This document shows positions 1-9,300 of a stretch of DNA of 64,000 bases, piece after piece. The number at the start of each line of letters is the position of its first letter. Position 1 is the first letter of the stretch. This stretch comes from Korobacter sp963758505 (lineage in GTDB: Bacteria > Acidobacteriota > Terriglobia > Terriglobales > Acidobacteriaceae): assembly GCA_963758505.1 (NCBI GenBank), contig CAVWVJ010000001.1, positions 1,426,001 through 1,490,000 of the forward strand. Direction: 5' to 3'. The notes below the pieces were generated by a model that did not search any database, was not told where the DNA came from, and saw nothing but the letters and a program-made list of their open reading frames with translations. A program made the position numbers and the translations under genes.

Positions 1-535
1 TGCCCGGCAACTCGCGCAGGTGGGCGGTAAGGCGCTCGGCGGTCTGGTCGGCGGTATCGAGCAGGAAGCGGCCGGAGATGTTGCGATAGGTCTCGATGGC
101 CTTGAGGATCTTTTGCTCGCTCTTCTCGCTCATGCGCGGCAGGGTACGCAGCTTGCCCTCGCGCGCGAGTTTTTCGACGCCTTGAATGTCACTGACCCCG
201 AAGGCGCTCCACAGCAGGGAAATGGTCTTCGGACCGAGGCCCTGGATCTTCAGGAGCTCGAGCATCGAAGGACGATATTTCTCGAGCAGCTCAGCATGGA
301 TCTTGAGTTTTCCTTCGCTGAAGATCTCCTTGAGGTTGAAGACCATGCCTTTGCCGATACCGGGGATGGCGAGCATTGCCTTGTCGTCCCCAATGATGTC
401 GGCAATCTGGGTAGGCAGGCCTTCAATGGCCTCGGCGGCACGGCGATAGGAGCGAATGCGGAAGCTGTCGTCGCCCTGGACCTCCATGAGGTCGGCGGTC
501 TCGTAAAAAATATTGGCGAGGGCTTTGTTATCCAC
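1..535 (-). CDS. polX: DNA polymerase X family protein, N-terminal part (3' end outside window)
   Basis: This is the N-terminal ~178 residues of a bacterial family X DNA polymerase; the rest lies beyond the left edge. Family members fill gaps in base-excision repair and usually carry a C-terminal PHP phosphoesterase domain, which cannot be seen here. The sequence opens VDNKALANIFYETADLMEV and shows tandem helix-hairpin-helix elements (AIPGIGKGMV near residue 58, IQGLGPKT near residue 94), typical of the 8-kDa lyase-like and HhH regions. The start is GTG: an in-frame TGA lies three codons upstream, so no earlier start is possible. It follows the basic-tail protein by 40 bases on the same strand and may be cotranscribed with it. 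Confidence 0.85.
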   Translation of the reverse strand, partial: MDNKALANIFYETADLMEVQGDDSFRIRSYRRAAEAIEGLPTQIADIIGDDKAMLAIPGIGKGMVFNLKEIFSEGKLKIHAELLEKYRPSMLELLKIQGLGPKTISLLWSAFGVSDIQGVEKLAREGKLRTLPRMSEKSEQKILKAIETYRNISGRFLLDTADQTAERLTAHLRELPG

Positions 536-575
536 GGGAGTTCATTCTAGCGAAATCCGCTAACCTCTCCGTCCA

Positions 576-1067
576 CTATTTCTTCACGATTTTGATGGAA
601 TCGAGTACCGCGTAGCCGGTTTGCAGCTCCGTGGATCGGGGCTTCTCCGTGCTGTTTAAGGTTGCGAGCAGCAGGGTGGTGCCGTCGGTGAGGAACTCGC
701 ATTGCCAGTGGGTGCCTTCGGAATCTTTGAAGCGGGCGACGGTACGCTGCCTGGTGCTCAGGGTGGTCGTTTTGCGGCCCACGGCCGGAGCGGTCTGGAG
801 GAAGCGCTGCATGGAGTCGCGGGAGTCGAGGGCTTCGACGCGGCCGCTGCGCTGAAAGGCGCTGACAACGATGGAAGTCGCGGTGGTGGGAGAGTCGAGT
901 TCGAGGTCGTCGTTGGTCTGACGGAAGAACCAGAACGGGGGAATGGCGACGCTGACGTTGCCTTTCGGGGTGAAGTAGGTGCCGCCGTGGGCGTGGTTGC
1001 CGGTTTTGCGGATCGTCTTCTTAGGAGCGCTGCGTTTCTTGGGAGCGGTCTTCTTTTTGGTTGCCAT
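576..1067 (-). CDS. Uncharacterised protein with a lysine/alanine/proline-rich basic N-terminal tail
   Basis: This 163-residue protein has no signal peptide. Residues 1-22 form a strongly basic tail (MATKKKTAPKKRSAPKKTIR), like the tails of histone-H1-like and other bacterial nucleoid proteins. The remaining ~140 residues look like a compact alpha/beta domain (FWFFRQ, RQRTVARFKD, TLLLATLNS, AVLDSIKIVKK). I do not recognise a family. The tail suggests binding to nucleic acid or an acidic surface, and the polX gene 40 bases downstream would fit a DNA-related role, but that is inference. The ATG start agrees with codon use across the reading frame. Confidence 0.6.
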   Translation of the reverse strand: MATKKKTAPKKRSAPKKTIRKTGNHAHGGTYFTPKGNVSVAIPPFWFFRQTNDDLELDSPTTATSIVVSAFQRSGRVEALDSRDSMQRFLQTAPAVGRKTTTLSTRQRTVARFKDSEGTHWQCEFLTDGTTLLLATLNSTEKPRSTELQTGYAVLDSIKIVKK

Positions 1068-1098
1068 TGGGATCTTTCACATACCGAGGATGAGTGCC

Positions 1099-1172
1099 GT
1101 CCCCTGGAGGGGACTCGAATTGGTTGCCGCAGCTACCCAGCGCTTACGAGCTGGGCTATCAACTGGCGCCCG
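1099..1172 (-). other. tRNA-like but non-canonical stem-loop element
   Basis: Read on the minus strand, this stretch has a D-arm-like CAGTTGATAGCCC, a stem-loop CCCAGC-TCGTAAGC-GCTGGG where an anticodon arm would sit, a T-loop-like ATTCGAGTCC, and a short CCCCTccAGGGG hairpin. The anticodon loop would have eight bases, and neither the T-stem nor the acceptor stem pairs. It is therefore not a functional tRNA as read. It could be a decayed tRNA or another structured element between two minus-strand genes. Confidence 0.25.
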
Positions 1173-1209
1173 CTTTGCGGGCTAGGGACAGGGGAGAAGC
1201 CGGCGTTCG

Positions 1210-3324
1210 TCATGCGCGAAGGCGTTCTTGCAGGAGGCTCGTTAGTTCCCGCGGGTCTTTGATCGGTGGCTGGCAGGTGAAGTTGGAGCAGACGATGGCG
1301 AGCGAGCGGCCTTCGTTCACTCCGGGGACGCTCGGGATAGTCTCCGCGAGCGCAGCAGGCAGCAGGTGTGGATCGGCTTGTGGAATACGGAGGACGGAGA
1401 GGTTCTCGGCGTAGGTGCCAAAGGCGGCTCGCTCGAGCTCCGCTGCGGCCGCGTCGATTCCGACAATCACGACTTGCGAGTGCGGCTTCGAGAGCCAGAC
1501 GGCAGCGCGCCCATAGGTGCCAGCGTAAATGCCGAATTGTTCGACCGCTCCGGCAAAGACCTCCAGCGTCTCTTCCGCTTTGTCGCGGTAGCGGCTGTCG
1601 TTGGTATAGGCGTGCAGGCGCATAAGCAGAAGCGCTGCCGCGGGATTGCCCGCCGGGGTCGGGGAATCCTGGAAGGCTTTGCGACGCACGACCAGTGCGC
1701 CCAGGGCGACCTGTTCAGTAGTGGGCTCGGCGTCGAAGAAGCCGCCGGAGGTTGTATCGCCGAATTTCGTGATCGCGGCGTCGGCAATTTCGTGGGCGCA
1801 GCGGAAGTAGGTGAGATCGCCGGTGGCTTCATACGCGTCGAGACAAGCGATGGCGGTGAAGACGTAGTCGTCGAGCATGCCCTTCGAAGCGGCGAGTTGC
1901 GCCTTGGGGTCGGAATAAGCGATGACATGCGGCAGTTGCCCGGCGGCCCAGTGTTCGAGGATGCGATCGAGGGTGCGCAGCGCGAAGTGGCGGGCATCGT
2001 CGAGGCCGAGCACGCGGGCCGCGGCGAGATAGGCCGAGACGAACATCGCGTTCCAGTTCACGTAGATCGTCTTGTCGATGTACGGGGTAGGACGCAGGAG
2101 GCGTGCCGCGAGCATCTTCACCTTCGCCGATGCGAGCAGCGAGCGTACCTGGTCGGGCTTGAGCGACAACCGCATCGCGATCTCTTCCACGTCGGCGCGG
2201 ATCCACAAGACGTTCTTCGAAGCATCGTGAGGCATCTCGCCCACTTCGTTGATGTCGTAATACAACGCGGCGACCTCGAACTCCTGCGCGGAGAGCACGG
2301 CTTTCGCGTCGTCCACGCGCCAGGTGAAGTAATCGCCATCATCTTCGAGATTGATGTCGGCATCCTGCGAGGCGTAAAAGCCGCCATGTTCGCGGTCGCT
2401 CAGCGTGGCGTCAACCCAGCGAACGATATCCTTCGCGATCTCGGCGAAGCCGGCGTCGGGAAAGAGTTGCGAGGCGTGAACGTAGGTGCGCAGCAGCTCG
2501 GAATTGTCATACGACATTTTCTCGAAGTGCGGCACGATCCAGTGCTCATCCACGGAATAGCGATGGAAGCCGCCGGCGAGCTGGTCGTAGACGCCGCCGC
2601 GGGCCATCTTCGTGAGCGTGGTGCGAGCTACGTTGCCGGCGCCTTCCTCGCCGGTGCGGGCGTACCAGTCGAGCAGTACCTCGAGGATCGAAGGGTGGGG
2701 AAACTTGGGCGCGGAGCCAAAGCCGCCGTTTTGGGGGTCGAAGGAATTGAGCGCGGCCTGCACCATGAGCGGTACGACGCGCGGGTTGAAGTCGGCGTTA
2801 TGCCCGGCCAGACCCTCGGCGTTGGCGAGCGCAGCCATCAGGCCGTCGGCTTCGCGGAGAACATCGTCGCGGCGTTCCCGGTAAGCCTCGGCGATGGCCA
2901 TCAGGATTTTCTTGAAACTCGGGCGGCCGTAGGCGTCGCTAGGAGGGAAGTAGGTGCCGCCATAAAACGGCTTGCCCTCCGCGGTGAGAAACGCGGTGAG
3001 GGGCCAGCCGCCTTGCCCGGTAATGGCGGCGATGGCGGTCTGGTAGCGGCTGTCGACGTCGGGGCGCTCGTCGCGATCGACCTTGATGGCGATGAAGTTC
3101 TGGTTGAGAAGCTCGGCGACCTGCGGGTCGTCGTAGGACTCGCGGTCCATGACGTGACACCAGTGACACCAGACGGCGCCGATGTCGAGCAGGATGGGCT
3201 TGTTTTCGCGCCGCGCGGCGTCGAAGGCTTCCGGCCCCCACTGATGCCAGTGGATGGGCTGATGCATGGCGGAGCGGAGATAAGAGGAGGAGGCGCTGCT
3301 CAGCGCGTTGGTGCGCGACGACAT
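1210..3324 (-). CDS. DUF255 thioredoxin-domain protein (YyaL/SSP411 family)
   Basis: This 704-residue protein belongs to the YyaL/spermatogenesis-associated protein 20 family. It has an N-terminal thioredoxin-like DUF255 domain (about residues 15-170) and a long (alpha/alpha)6-barrel resembling glycan epimerases. The family hallmark VWCHWCHVMDRES is present, with the CxxC at C53-C56. TGQGGWPLTAFLT, GGTYFPP and FHRYSVDEHWIVPHFEKM further match the family. The length is normal. The biochemical role is not established in bacteria; a redox or sugar-binding function is inferred from the folds. No membrane segment or signal peptide is visible, so it is probably cytoplasmic. It lies alone on the minus strand, divergent from the MFS gene. 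Confidence 0.9.
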   Translation of the reverse strand: MSSRTNALSSASSSYLRSAMHQPIHWHQWGPEAFDAARRENKPILLDIGAVWCHWCHVMDRESYDDPQVAELLNQNFIAIKVDRDERPDVDSRYQTAIAAITGQGGWPLTAFLTAEGKPFYGGTYFPPSDAYGRPSFKKILMAIAEAYRERRDDVLREADGLMAALANAEGLAGHNADFNPRVVPLMVQAALNSFDPQNGGFGSAPKFPHPSILEVLLDWYARTGEEGAGNVARTTLTKMARGGVYDQLAGGFHRYSVDEHWIVPHFEKMSYDNSELLRTYVHASQLFPDAGFAEIAKDIVRWVDATLSDREHGGFYASQDADINLEDDGDYFTWRVDDAKAVLSAQEFEVAALYYDINEVGEMPHDASKNVLWIRADVEEIAMRLSLKPDQVRSLLASAKVKMLAARLLRPTPYIDKTIYVNWNAMFVSAYLAAARVLGLDDARHFALRTLDRILEHWAAGQLPHVIAYSDPKAQLAASKGMLDDYVFTAIACLDAYEATGDLTYFRCAHEIADAAITKFGDTTSGGFFDAEPTTEQVALGALVVRRKAFQDSPTPAGNPAAALLLMRLHAYTNDSRYRDKAEETLEVFAGAVEQFGIYAGTYGRAAVWLSKPHSQVVIVGIDAAAAELERAAFGTYAENLSVLRIPQADPHLLPAALAETIPSVPGVNEGRSLAIVCSNFTCQPPIKDPRELTSLLQERLRA

Positions 3325-3511
3325 AAGTTATCAGGATAACAGGAGGGAAGGTTGCTCACTCGCGAACCGCGCCTTCGCGGCGGAATCGACGGGCAAAGCC
3401 GAAACAAAAGGTGGCTCCGCTCCGAACGCAATCTCGGCACGTTCTCGATCGCCATGACAGCTTGGCGATATCAGGAGCGAGTCGGCGCGTGGTCGCATCC
3501 AAACGTTTAAG

Positions 3512-4906
3512 ATGTCGGTAATGGCGCAGGATTCCCCAATCCAAAATCCATCGCAAATGAGCAGGACGCAAAAGTTTCTGGAACGCCTTCCGGCGCTGCA
3601 GAATCGCAATTTCCGTCTGTTCTTCGCGGGGCAATTGATTTCGCTGGTCGGCACGTGGATGGACAACGTGGCCGAGGCGTGGCTGATTTACCGGCTGACG
3701 GGATCGAGCCTGAAACTCGGGGCAGTCGGTTTCTGTTCGCAGATCCCCGTATTCCTATTCGCGCCGCTCGGCGGGATCGTGGCCGACCGATACAACCGGC
3801 ACAAGATCATCGTCGCCACGCAGACGCTCTCCATGATCCTGGCGGGGGTTCTCGCAACGCTCACGCTGACCCATCGTGTGCAGGTGTGGCACGTGTTCCT
3901 GCTCGCCGCACTGATGGGCGTGGTGAATGCTTTTGATATTCCCGCGCGGCAGGCATTTCTGGCGGATATGGTCGGGCGCGAGAACATGATGAACGCGATC
4001 GCGCTGAACTCCTCGATGTTCAACGGCGCCCGCATCGTGGGACCGGCAGTAGCGGGACTGCTGGTGGCGAGCATTGGCGAGGGCTGGTGCTTTGCGGCCA
4101 ACTCGATCAGCTACATTGCGGTCATTACGGGATTGCTGATGATGCGGCTGGCATACACGCCGCGCGCGGGCGCTCGCGATAAATCGCCGCTGCAGGACAT
4201 CCTCGAGGGCTTCCGCTTTGTGCAGAACGCGAAGCCGATTCGATCGCTGCTGCTGCTGCTCGGCTTGGTGAGCCTGGTCGGTATGCCGTACTCGGTGCTG
4301 ATGCCGATTTTTGCCGATCGCATCCTGCACGGCGGAGCACGAGGACTGGGCATTTTGATGGGCGCTACCGGGGTGGGTGCCCTGGCTGGTGCTCTGACCC
4401 TGGCGCTGAAGAATGGTCTGAAGGGAATTAGCCGGATTATCAGCTACTGCGCGCTCGGCTTCGGGACAAGTTTGATCCTGTTTTCGTTTTCGAGATTCTT
4501 CTGGCTGTCGGCGCTGCTGCTGCTGCCGGTGGGCTTCTGCATGATGGTGCAGATGGCGAGTTCGAACACGCTGCTGCAATCGATGTCGCCCGACCGGTTG
4601 CGCGGACGCGTGCTGGCGGTGTACTCCATGATGTTCATGGGCATGGCGCCGTTTGGCGCGCTATTTGCCGGAGCGCTCGCCGAACGCATGGGTGCACCAC
4701 TTACCGTGGCGATCGGCGGCGTGGCCTGCATTGCGGGAGGAATTTTCTTCGCGCGGCATCTTCCCGAGTTCCGCCAGGCGGCGCGAAAGATGGTGCTTGC
4801 GCAACAGATGGTTGGCGGCGAACCGGCAGCCGAAATCACCACCGGCTCTCTGATTCCGGAAACCGATGAGGCGCTGGGCGAGGATCCAGTCAGTTCCACC
4901 TCTTGA
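3512..4906 (+). CDS. MFS transporter, EntS/DUF894-like exporter
   Basis: A 464-residue major facilitator protein of the EntS/DUF894 (MFS_3) type. It begins with a short cytoplasmic lead, followed by the family motif LQNRNFRLFFAGQLISLVG near residue 30 and about twelve hydrophobic segments. GGIVADRYNRHKII matches the MFS loop 2-3 signature, and LRGRVLAVYSMMFMGMAP is typical of this branch. The family exports siderophores or drugs in characterised cases; the substrate here is unknown. The first ATG lacks a clear ribosome site, and a second in-frame ATG lies three codons on. The last 17 bases overlap the end of the converging phosphoribosyltransferase gene. Confidence 0.88.
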   Translation: MSVMAQDSPIQNPSQMSRTQKFLERLPALQNRNFRLFFAGQLISLVGTWMDNVAEAWLIYRLTGSSLKLGAVGFCSQIPVFLFAPLGGIVADRYNRHKIIVATQTLSMILAGVLATLTLTHRVQVWHVFLLAALMGVVNAFDIPARQAFLADMVGRENMMNAIALNSSMFNGARIVGPAVAGLLVASIGEGWCFAANSISYIAVITGLLMMRLAYTPRAGARDKSPLQDILEGFRFVQNAKPIRSLLLLLGLVSLVGMPYSVLMPIFADRILHGGARGLGILMGATGVGALAGALTLALKNGLKGISRIISYCALGFGTSLILFSFSRFFWLSALLLLPVGFCMMVQMASSNTLLQSMSPDRLRGRVLAVYSMMFMGMAPFGALFAGALAERMGAPLTVAIGGVACIAGGIFFARHLPEFRQAARKMVLAQQMVGGEPAAEITTGSLIPETDEALGEDPVSSTS

Positions 4907-5951
4907 GCCTTGGATTCTCGCGCAGGGAACGGCCCTGCTTGGCGCAACTCACGAACTGGTTTTCCTTCCAATAGCCGACAACATCGGACGTGAACGGGAC
5001 CGACCCCGCGAAGAACGCCTCGCCGATTGCGTACACATCCACCGGGGCGTGGGCCTGCTCAAAGGTTCGGACCTTTTCCGCAGTGAAGCCACCGCTGGCT
5101 GCGATCTTGACCTCCTGGCCACCTGCCTCGTTGAGTGCCTGGCGAACCAAGCGGGCGAGTGCCGGAGTGACACCCTGCTCATCGCTCCCGGCACGCCGGA
5201 GGCCTTCATCGACGAGCGACTGGCTGGTATCGAGGCGAACGCCGGCGAGGATGAGTCCACGGTCGCGAAAGGCGCGAAACACTTCCACGGCAGTACGTGC
5301 CGAATCGTTTTCGAAATCGACCAGCGACCAGATCGGCTCATGCGGGCAGGCTTCGGCTAATGCAAGCGTCGCGCGTACCGTGTCGCCGGCAAAGGCGGCA
5401 ATCAGGGCGTGCGGTAGGGTCCCGATGGAGGGCTTCCGGTACGGTTCGGCGCCGGCGGCGGTGGAAGCACCGCTGGCACCACCGATCATGGAAGCATAGC
5501 CGTCGTACTCCTGGACTTCCGGGGCATCGAAGCGGGCGGGGAAGAAGAGCACTGGCTTGCCGTTGGCTTCGCGGACGGCACTGCGAACATTGGTCGTAAC
5601 ACGAGTCATGCGCGCGAGCAGGCCGAGGTAGATGGTTTCGTAGGGCAGAAGATCGATAATCGGTCCCGCCATGTGCATCACGGGTTCAAGGGGCCCGATG
5701 GGGTCGCCGTCTTCGAGTGCATCGATGGTGACGCCGGCGAGAGGCTCGAGCAAAGCGCGCACATACTTCATCCCGCACAGGATCGCCTCTCCGCGCTGGA
5801 AGACCTGGTAGAGTACGTGCGGATTGACGCCGGAATGACGGCAGGCGGCTCGTGCATTCAGAAAATAACGATCGGTGAAGCGTTCCATAGTCATGGCGTG
5901 AAACCGTGAAATTGCCTCTTCAGAATAAAGCTGAGTGCCTGAAAGTGCCAT
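4890..5951 (-). CDS. pncB: Nicotinate phosphoribosyltransferase-like enzyme
   Basis: About 353 residues, matching the compact nicotinate phosphoribosyltransferase family, which joins nicotinate to PRPP to make nicotinate mononucleotide for NAD salvage. Visible family features are TDRYFLNARAA near the N-terminus, GLLARMTRVTTNVRSAV, ARFDAPEVQEYDGYA, GTLPHALIAAFAGDT, LVDFEND and the barrel-end IAASGGFTAEKVRTFE. I chose the ATG at 5951 (MALSGTQLY) because GGA sits upstream at usable spacing; an ATG four codons earlier has its GGAG directly against the start. The 3' end overlaps the MFS gene by 17 bases tail to tail. NadE further along the window would act downstream in NAD synthesis. Confidence 0.85.
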   Translation of the reverse strand: MALSGTQLYSEEAISRFHAMTMERFTDRYFLNARAACRHSGVNPHVLYQVFQRGEAILCGMKYVRALLEPLAGVTIDALEDGDPIGPLEPVMHMAGPIIDLLPYETIYLGLLARMTRVTTNVRSAVREANGKPVLFFPARFDAPEVQEYDGYASMIGGASGASTAAGAEPYRKPSIGTLPHALIAAFAGDTVRATLALAEACPHEPIWSLVDFENDSARTAVEVFRAFRDRGLILAGVRLDTSQSLVDEGLRRAGSDEQGVTPALARLVRQALNEAGGQEVKIAASGGFTAEKVRTFEQAHAPVDVYAIGEAFFAGSVPFTSDVVGYWKENQFVSCAKQGRSLRENPRLKRWN

Positions 5952-6042
5952 GTTTCCGAGCATCTCCAGAGCTTATGATTATGCTGAAAATGCGACGTTT
6001 TCGCGCGTAGAGCGTCGAAATAGCAGGGCGTTGGAGGCATTC

Positions 6043-6228
6043 ATGTTTGGCGAGCTTGGAGTTCCGGAAGTCTTATTCATTCTTGGCATTGCGCTCCTGA
6101 TCTTCGGACCGAAAAAGCTGGGCGATCTGGGCAAAGGATTGGGCGAAGGCATTCGCGGCTTCAAGTCGGCCCTGCACGATCCAGCGCCGGAGCCAAAGAA
6201 GGAAGAAACGAAACAAATCACCGCGTAA
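6043..6228 (+). CDS. tatA: Sec-independent (twin-arginine) translocase protein TatA/E
   Basis: A 61-residue TatA/E homologue that would form the membrane pore element for folded protein export. It has the expected layout: a short N-terminus (MFGELGVPEVLF), one membrane helix with the conserved hinge IFGPKKLGDLGKGLG, an amphipathic helix GIRGFKSAL, and an acidic/lysine-rich tail. The start is well marked by TTGGAGG a few bases upstream of the ATG; the longer open frame to its left lacks any family similarity. No tatB or tatC is adjacent. It is divergent from the nicotinate phosphoribosyltransferase gene. Confidence 0.95.
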   Translation: MFGELGVPEVLFILGIALLIFGPKKLGDLGKGLGEGIRGFKSALHDPAPEPKKEETKQITA

Positions 6229-6249
6229 GCCGCATTGCGAGATAAAGTC

Positions 6250-6274
6250 GGCCGGAGCCTGCGGGTTTCCGGCC
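6250..6274 (+). terminator. Probable intrinsic terminator after tatA
   Basis: A 7-bp stem GGCCGGA/TCCGGCC with an 11-base loop lies 21 bases past the tatA stop, with GTTTTT a little further downstream. The T-run is offset from the stem, so termination strength is uncertain. Confidence 0.5.
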
Positions 6275-6351
6275 TTCGTGGTTTTTGCCAGATTCGTCCT
6301 CCTGCCTATACCATGGCGTCACTCTTCATATCGTACGGGTGATGCAACCGA

Positions 6352-9300
6352 ATGAACCTCAGCTCGCAACTGTTTAGCAAGCACAGCCTGCTTATGCTGT
6401 GTATCTTCCTGTTTAGTTTCAGCTCTGCAGTCCACGCCCAGCAATATTCCGAGTCAACCTTTGGCGCGATGAAATGGCGGCAGGTCGGGCCTTTCCGCGG
6501 CGGTCGCGTACTGGCCGTAACCGGCGTGCCCGGCGATCCGGCCACTTTTTATTTCGGCGCGGTGGCCGGTGGCGTATGGAAGACAATGGATGCCGGTGGC
6601 ACATGGAAACCGATTTCCGACAAAGCGGGAATCACGTCGGTCGGTGCGATCGCGGTTTCGGAGAGCGATCACAACGTCATTTACGTCGGTACCGGCGAGG
6701 CCTGCATCCGCGGCAATATTACCTACGGCAACGGCGTGTACCGTTCCATCGATGCGGGCAATAGCTGGCAGCATCTTGGTCTCGAAGATACGCGCCAGAT
6801 CGGCCGGCTGATTGTCGATCCGAAGAACCCGAACCGCGTATTTGTCGCTGCGCTAGGCCATGCGTTTGGACCGAATGCGGAGCGCGGCGTCTTTCGCACT
6901 CTCGACGGCGGCAAGACCTGGGAGAAAGTCCTCTACGAGGACGACAAAACCGGCGCGATTGACATCCAGTTCGATCCCAACAACGCAAATACGATTTACG
7001 CGGCCATGTGGCAGGTGATCCGCCAGCCGTGGAACTTAAGCAGCGGCGGCCCGGGAAGCGGGATCTACAAGTCTGTCGATGGCGGGACGACCTGGAAGCG
7101 GCTCGAAGGCCACGGCCTCCCGGAAGGAATTTACGGGCGTATCGGTCTTGCGGTGGCCGCCAATTCGTCGCGCGTCTATGCCTTAATCGAAGCCAAGGAC
7201 GGCGGCATCTATCGTTCAGAAGACTATGGCGCGACCTGGACCAAGGTCAACGGCGATGAGCGATTCACCCAACGCGCATGGTACTTCACCCACATTTTTG
7301 CCGACCCCAAGAACATCGACACGGTGTACGTGCTGAACACCGGCGCCTTCCGTTCGACGGACGGGGCGAAATCCTTCGACCTGCTGCCTGCGCCGCATGG
7401 CGATCATCACGGGCTGTGGATCGACCCAACGGATACGAATCGCATCATCAACAGCAACGATGGCGGCGCGACGATCACGCTCGATGGCGGGAAAACGTGG
7501 TCCACGCAGGGGAACCAGCCGACGGCGCAGTTCTACCACATCATCGCCGACAACCGTTATCCGTATTGGATCTACGGCGCACAGCAGGACAACAGCACGG
7601 TCGGCATCGCCACCATGGACGAAGAAGAAGGCGTGATAGGGCGCTGGGACTGGTATCCGGTCGGCGGTGGGGAGAGCGGCTACATAGCGCCCGATCCGCG
7701 CGACGCCAATATCGTCTATGCCGGCGATGGCGGCGGCGTGGTGACGCGCTATAACCACGCCAAGGAAACGATCCAGGACATCTCGCCGATTCCGCTCGAC
7801 ACCTCGGGTCAAGGCGCAGCGACGCAGAAGGTTCGCTTCCAGTGGACGGAGCCGATCGTCATCTCGCCCAACGATCCGAATACGATCTATACGGCGGGCG
7901 ACCGCATCTTCAAAACCACCGACCAGGGTAAGAGCTGGAAAGAAATCAGTCCGGACCTGACCCGCAACGATAAATCGAAGCAGCAGCCCTCCGGAGGCCC
8001 GATCACGCTCGACATCACAACCGTGGAGTACTACGACACGGTCTTCACCCTGGCGGAGTCGCCGAAGCAGAAGGATCTGCTATGGGCAGGCACGGATGAC
8101 GGTCTTATGAAGCTTTCACGAGACGGTGGCGGCCACTGGGAAGACGTGACGCCGAAGGCGATGCTGGAGTGGAGCACCGTGAGCCTGGTGGAGGCATCGC
8201 CCTTCGACGCCGGCACAGCTTATATTGCCGTCGATCGCCATAGGCTCGACGACATTAAGCCGTACATCTACAAGACGCATGACTTCGGCAAATCGTGGAC
8301 CGCTGCGACAGCGGGCATTCCAGACGGCGCCTACGTGCACGCGGTACGCGAAGACCCGGTTCGCAAGGGCCTGCTCTTCGCCGGTACGGAGAAGGGCGTC
8401 TATGTCTCGTTCAACGATGGTGCAAGCTGGCAACCCTTGCAGCTGAACCTGCCGGTCACGCCGATCCACGACCTGGTCGTGCATGCCAACGACCTGGCCG
8501 TGGCGACCCACGGACGTTCCTTCTGGGTGCTCGACGACATCACGCCCTTGCGCGAATTGGGCAACGGAAATGCCGAGACACTGCTCTATCGCCCGCGCGA
8601 CGGCTATCGCGTCCACTATCCCGACGCGGTCGATAAGCGGCGGCCCGTGGGCGACAATCCTCCGAGCGGCTCAACCTTCTACTATTACTTGAAGGATGCC
8701 CCCAAAGACGAAGCTACGCTGGAGATTCTGGACTCCAACGAGAAGCTCGTTAAGAGGTTTTCCAACAAGGAAAAGAAGGAAGATGGGCAGCCGCAGGAGT
8801 GGCCTGACCTGGAGCCGCCGCCGAACATCATCCCGGCCAAAGCGGGCTTGAACCGCTTCGCCTGGAATTTGCGCTGGGAGGATCCTGTGCAATCCCCGGG
8901 GGCGTTCTACGAAGGTTTGCCTCCCCAGGGTCCCGTGGCTGCTCCCGGTAAATACACGGTTCGACTCACAGTGGACGGCAAGCATTTCGATCAGCCCTTC
9001 GAATTGAAGGCCGACCCCCGAGAGTCGGCGGAGCAGGTGCAGCAGGTGGAGCAACAGGTCGCCTTCGAACTCCAGGTGCGCGATGAGATCACCAAGCTAC
9101 ACACGGCGGTGAACCAGATTCGCGATCTGCGTGCAAAGCTCGACACTCTGAAGAAGTGGGTCGGTGACGATCCGAAAGGTAAGCCGGTGATCGACGCCTC
9201 CGACGCCTTAGACAAGAAGATGACGGACGTGGAGGCACAACTGATCCAGATCAAGCTGAAGAGCTCGGAAGGGAACCTGCGCTACCCCAACATGTTGAAC

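Noticed and set aside
1366..3339. Long plus-strand open frame opposite the DUF255 gene (657 codons)
   Set aside because: It is a GC-rich shadow: composition is Gly/Val/Arg/Glu-rich without family motifs, while the minus strand holds a clear thioredoxin-family protein.
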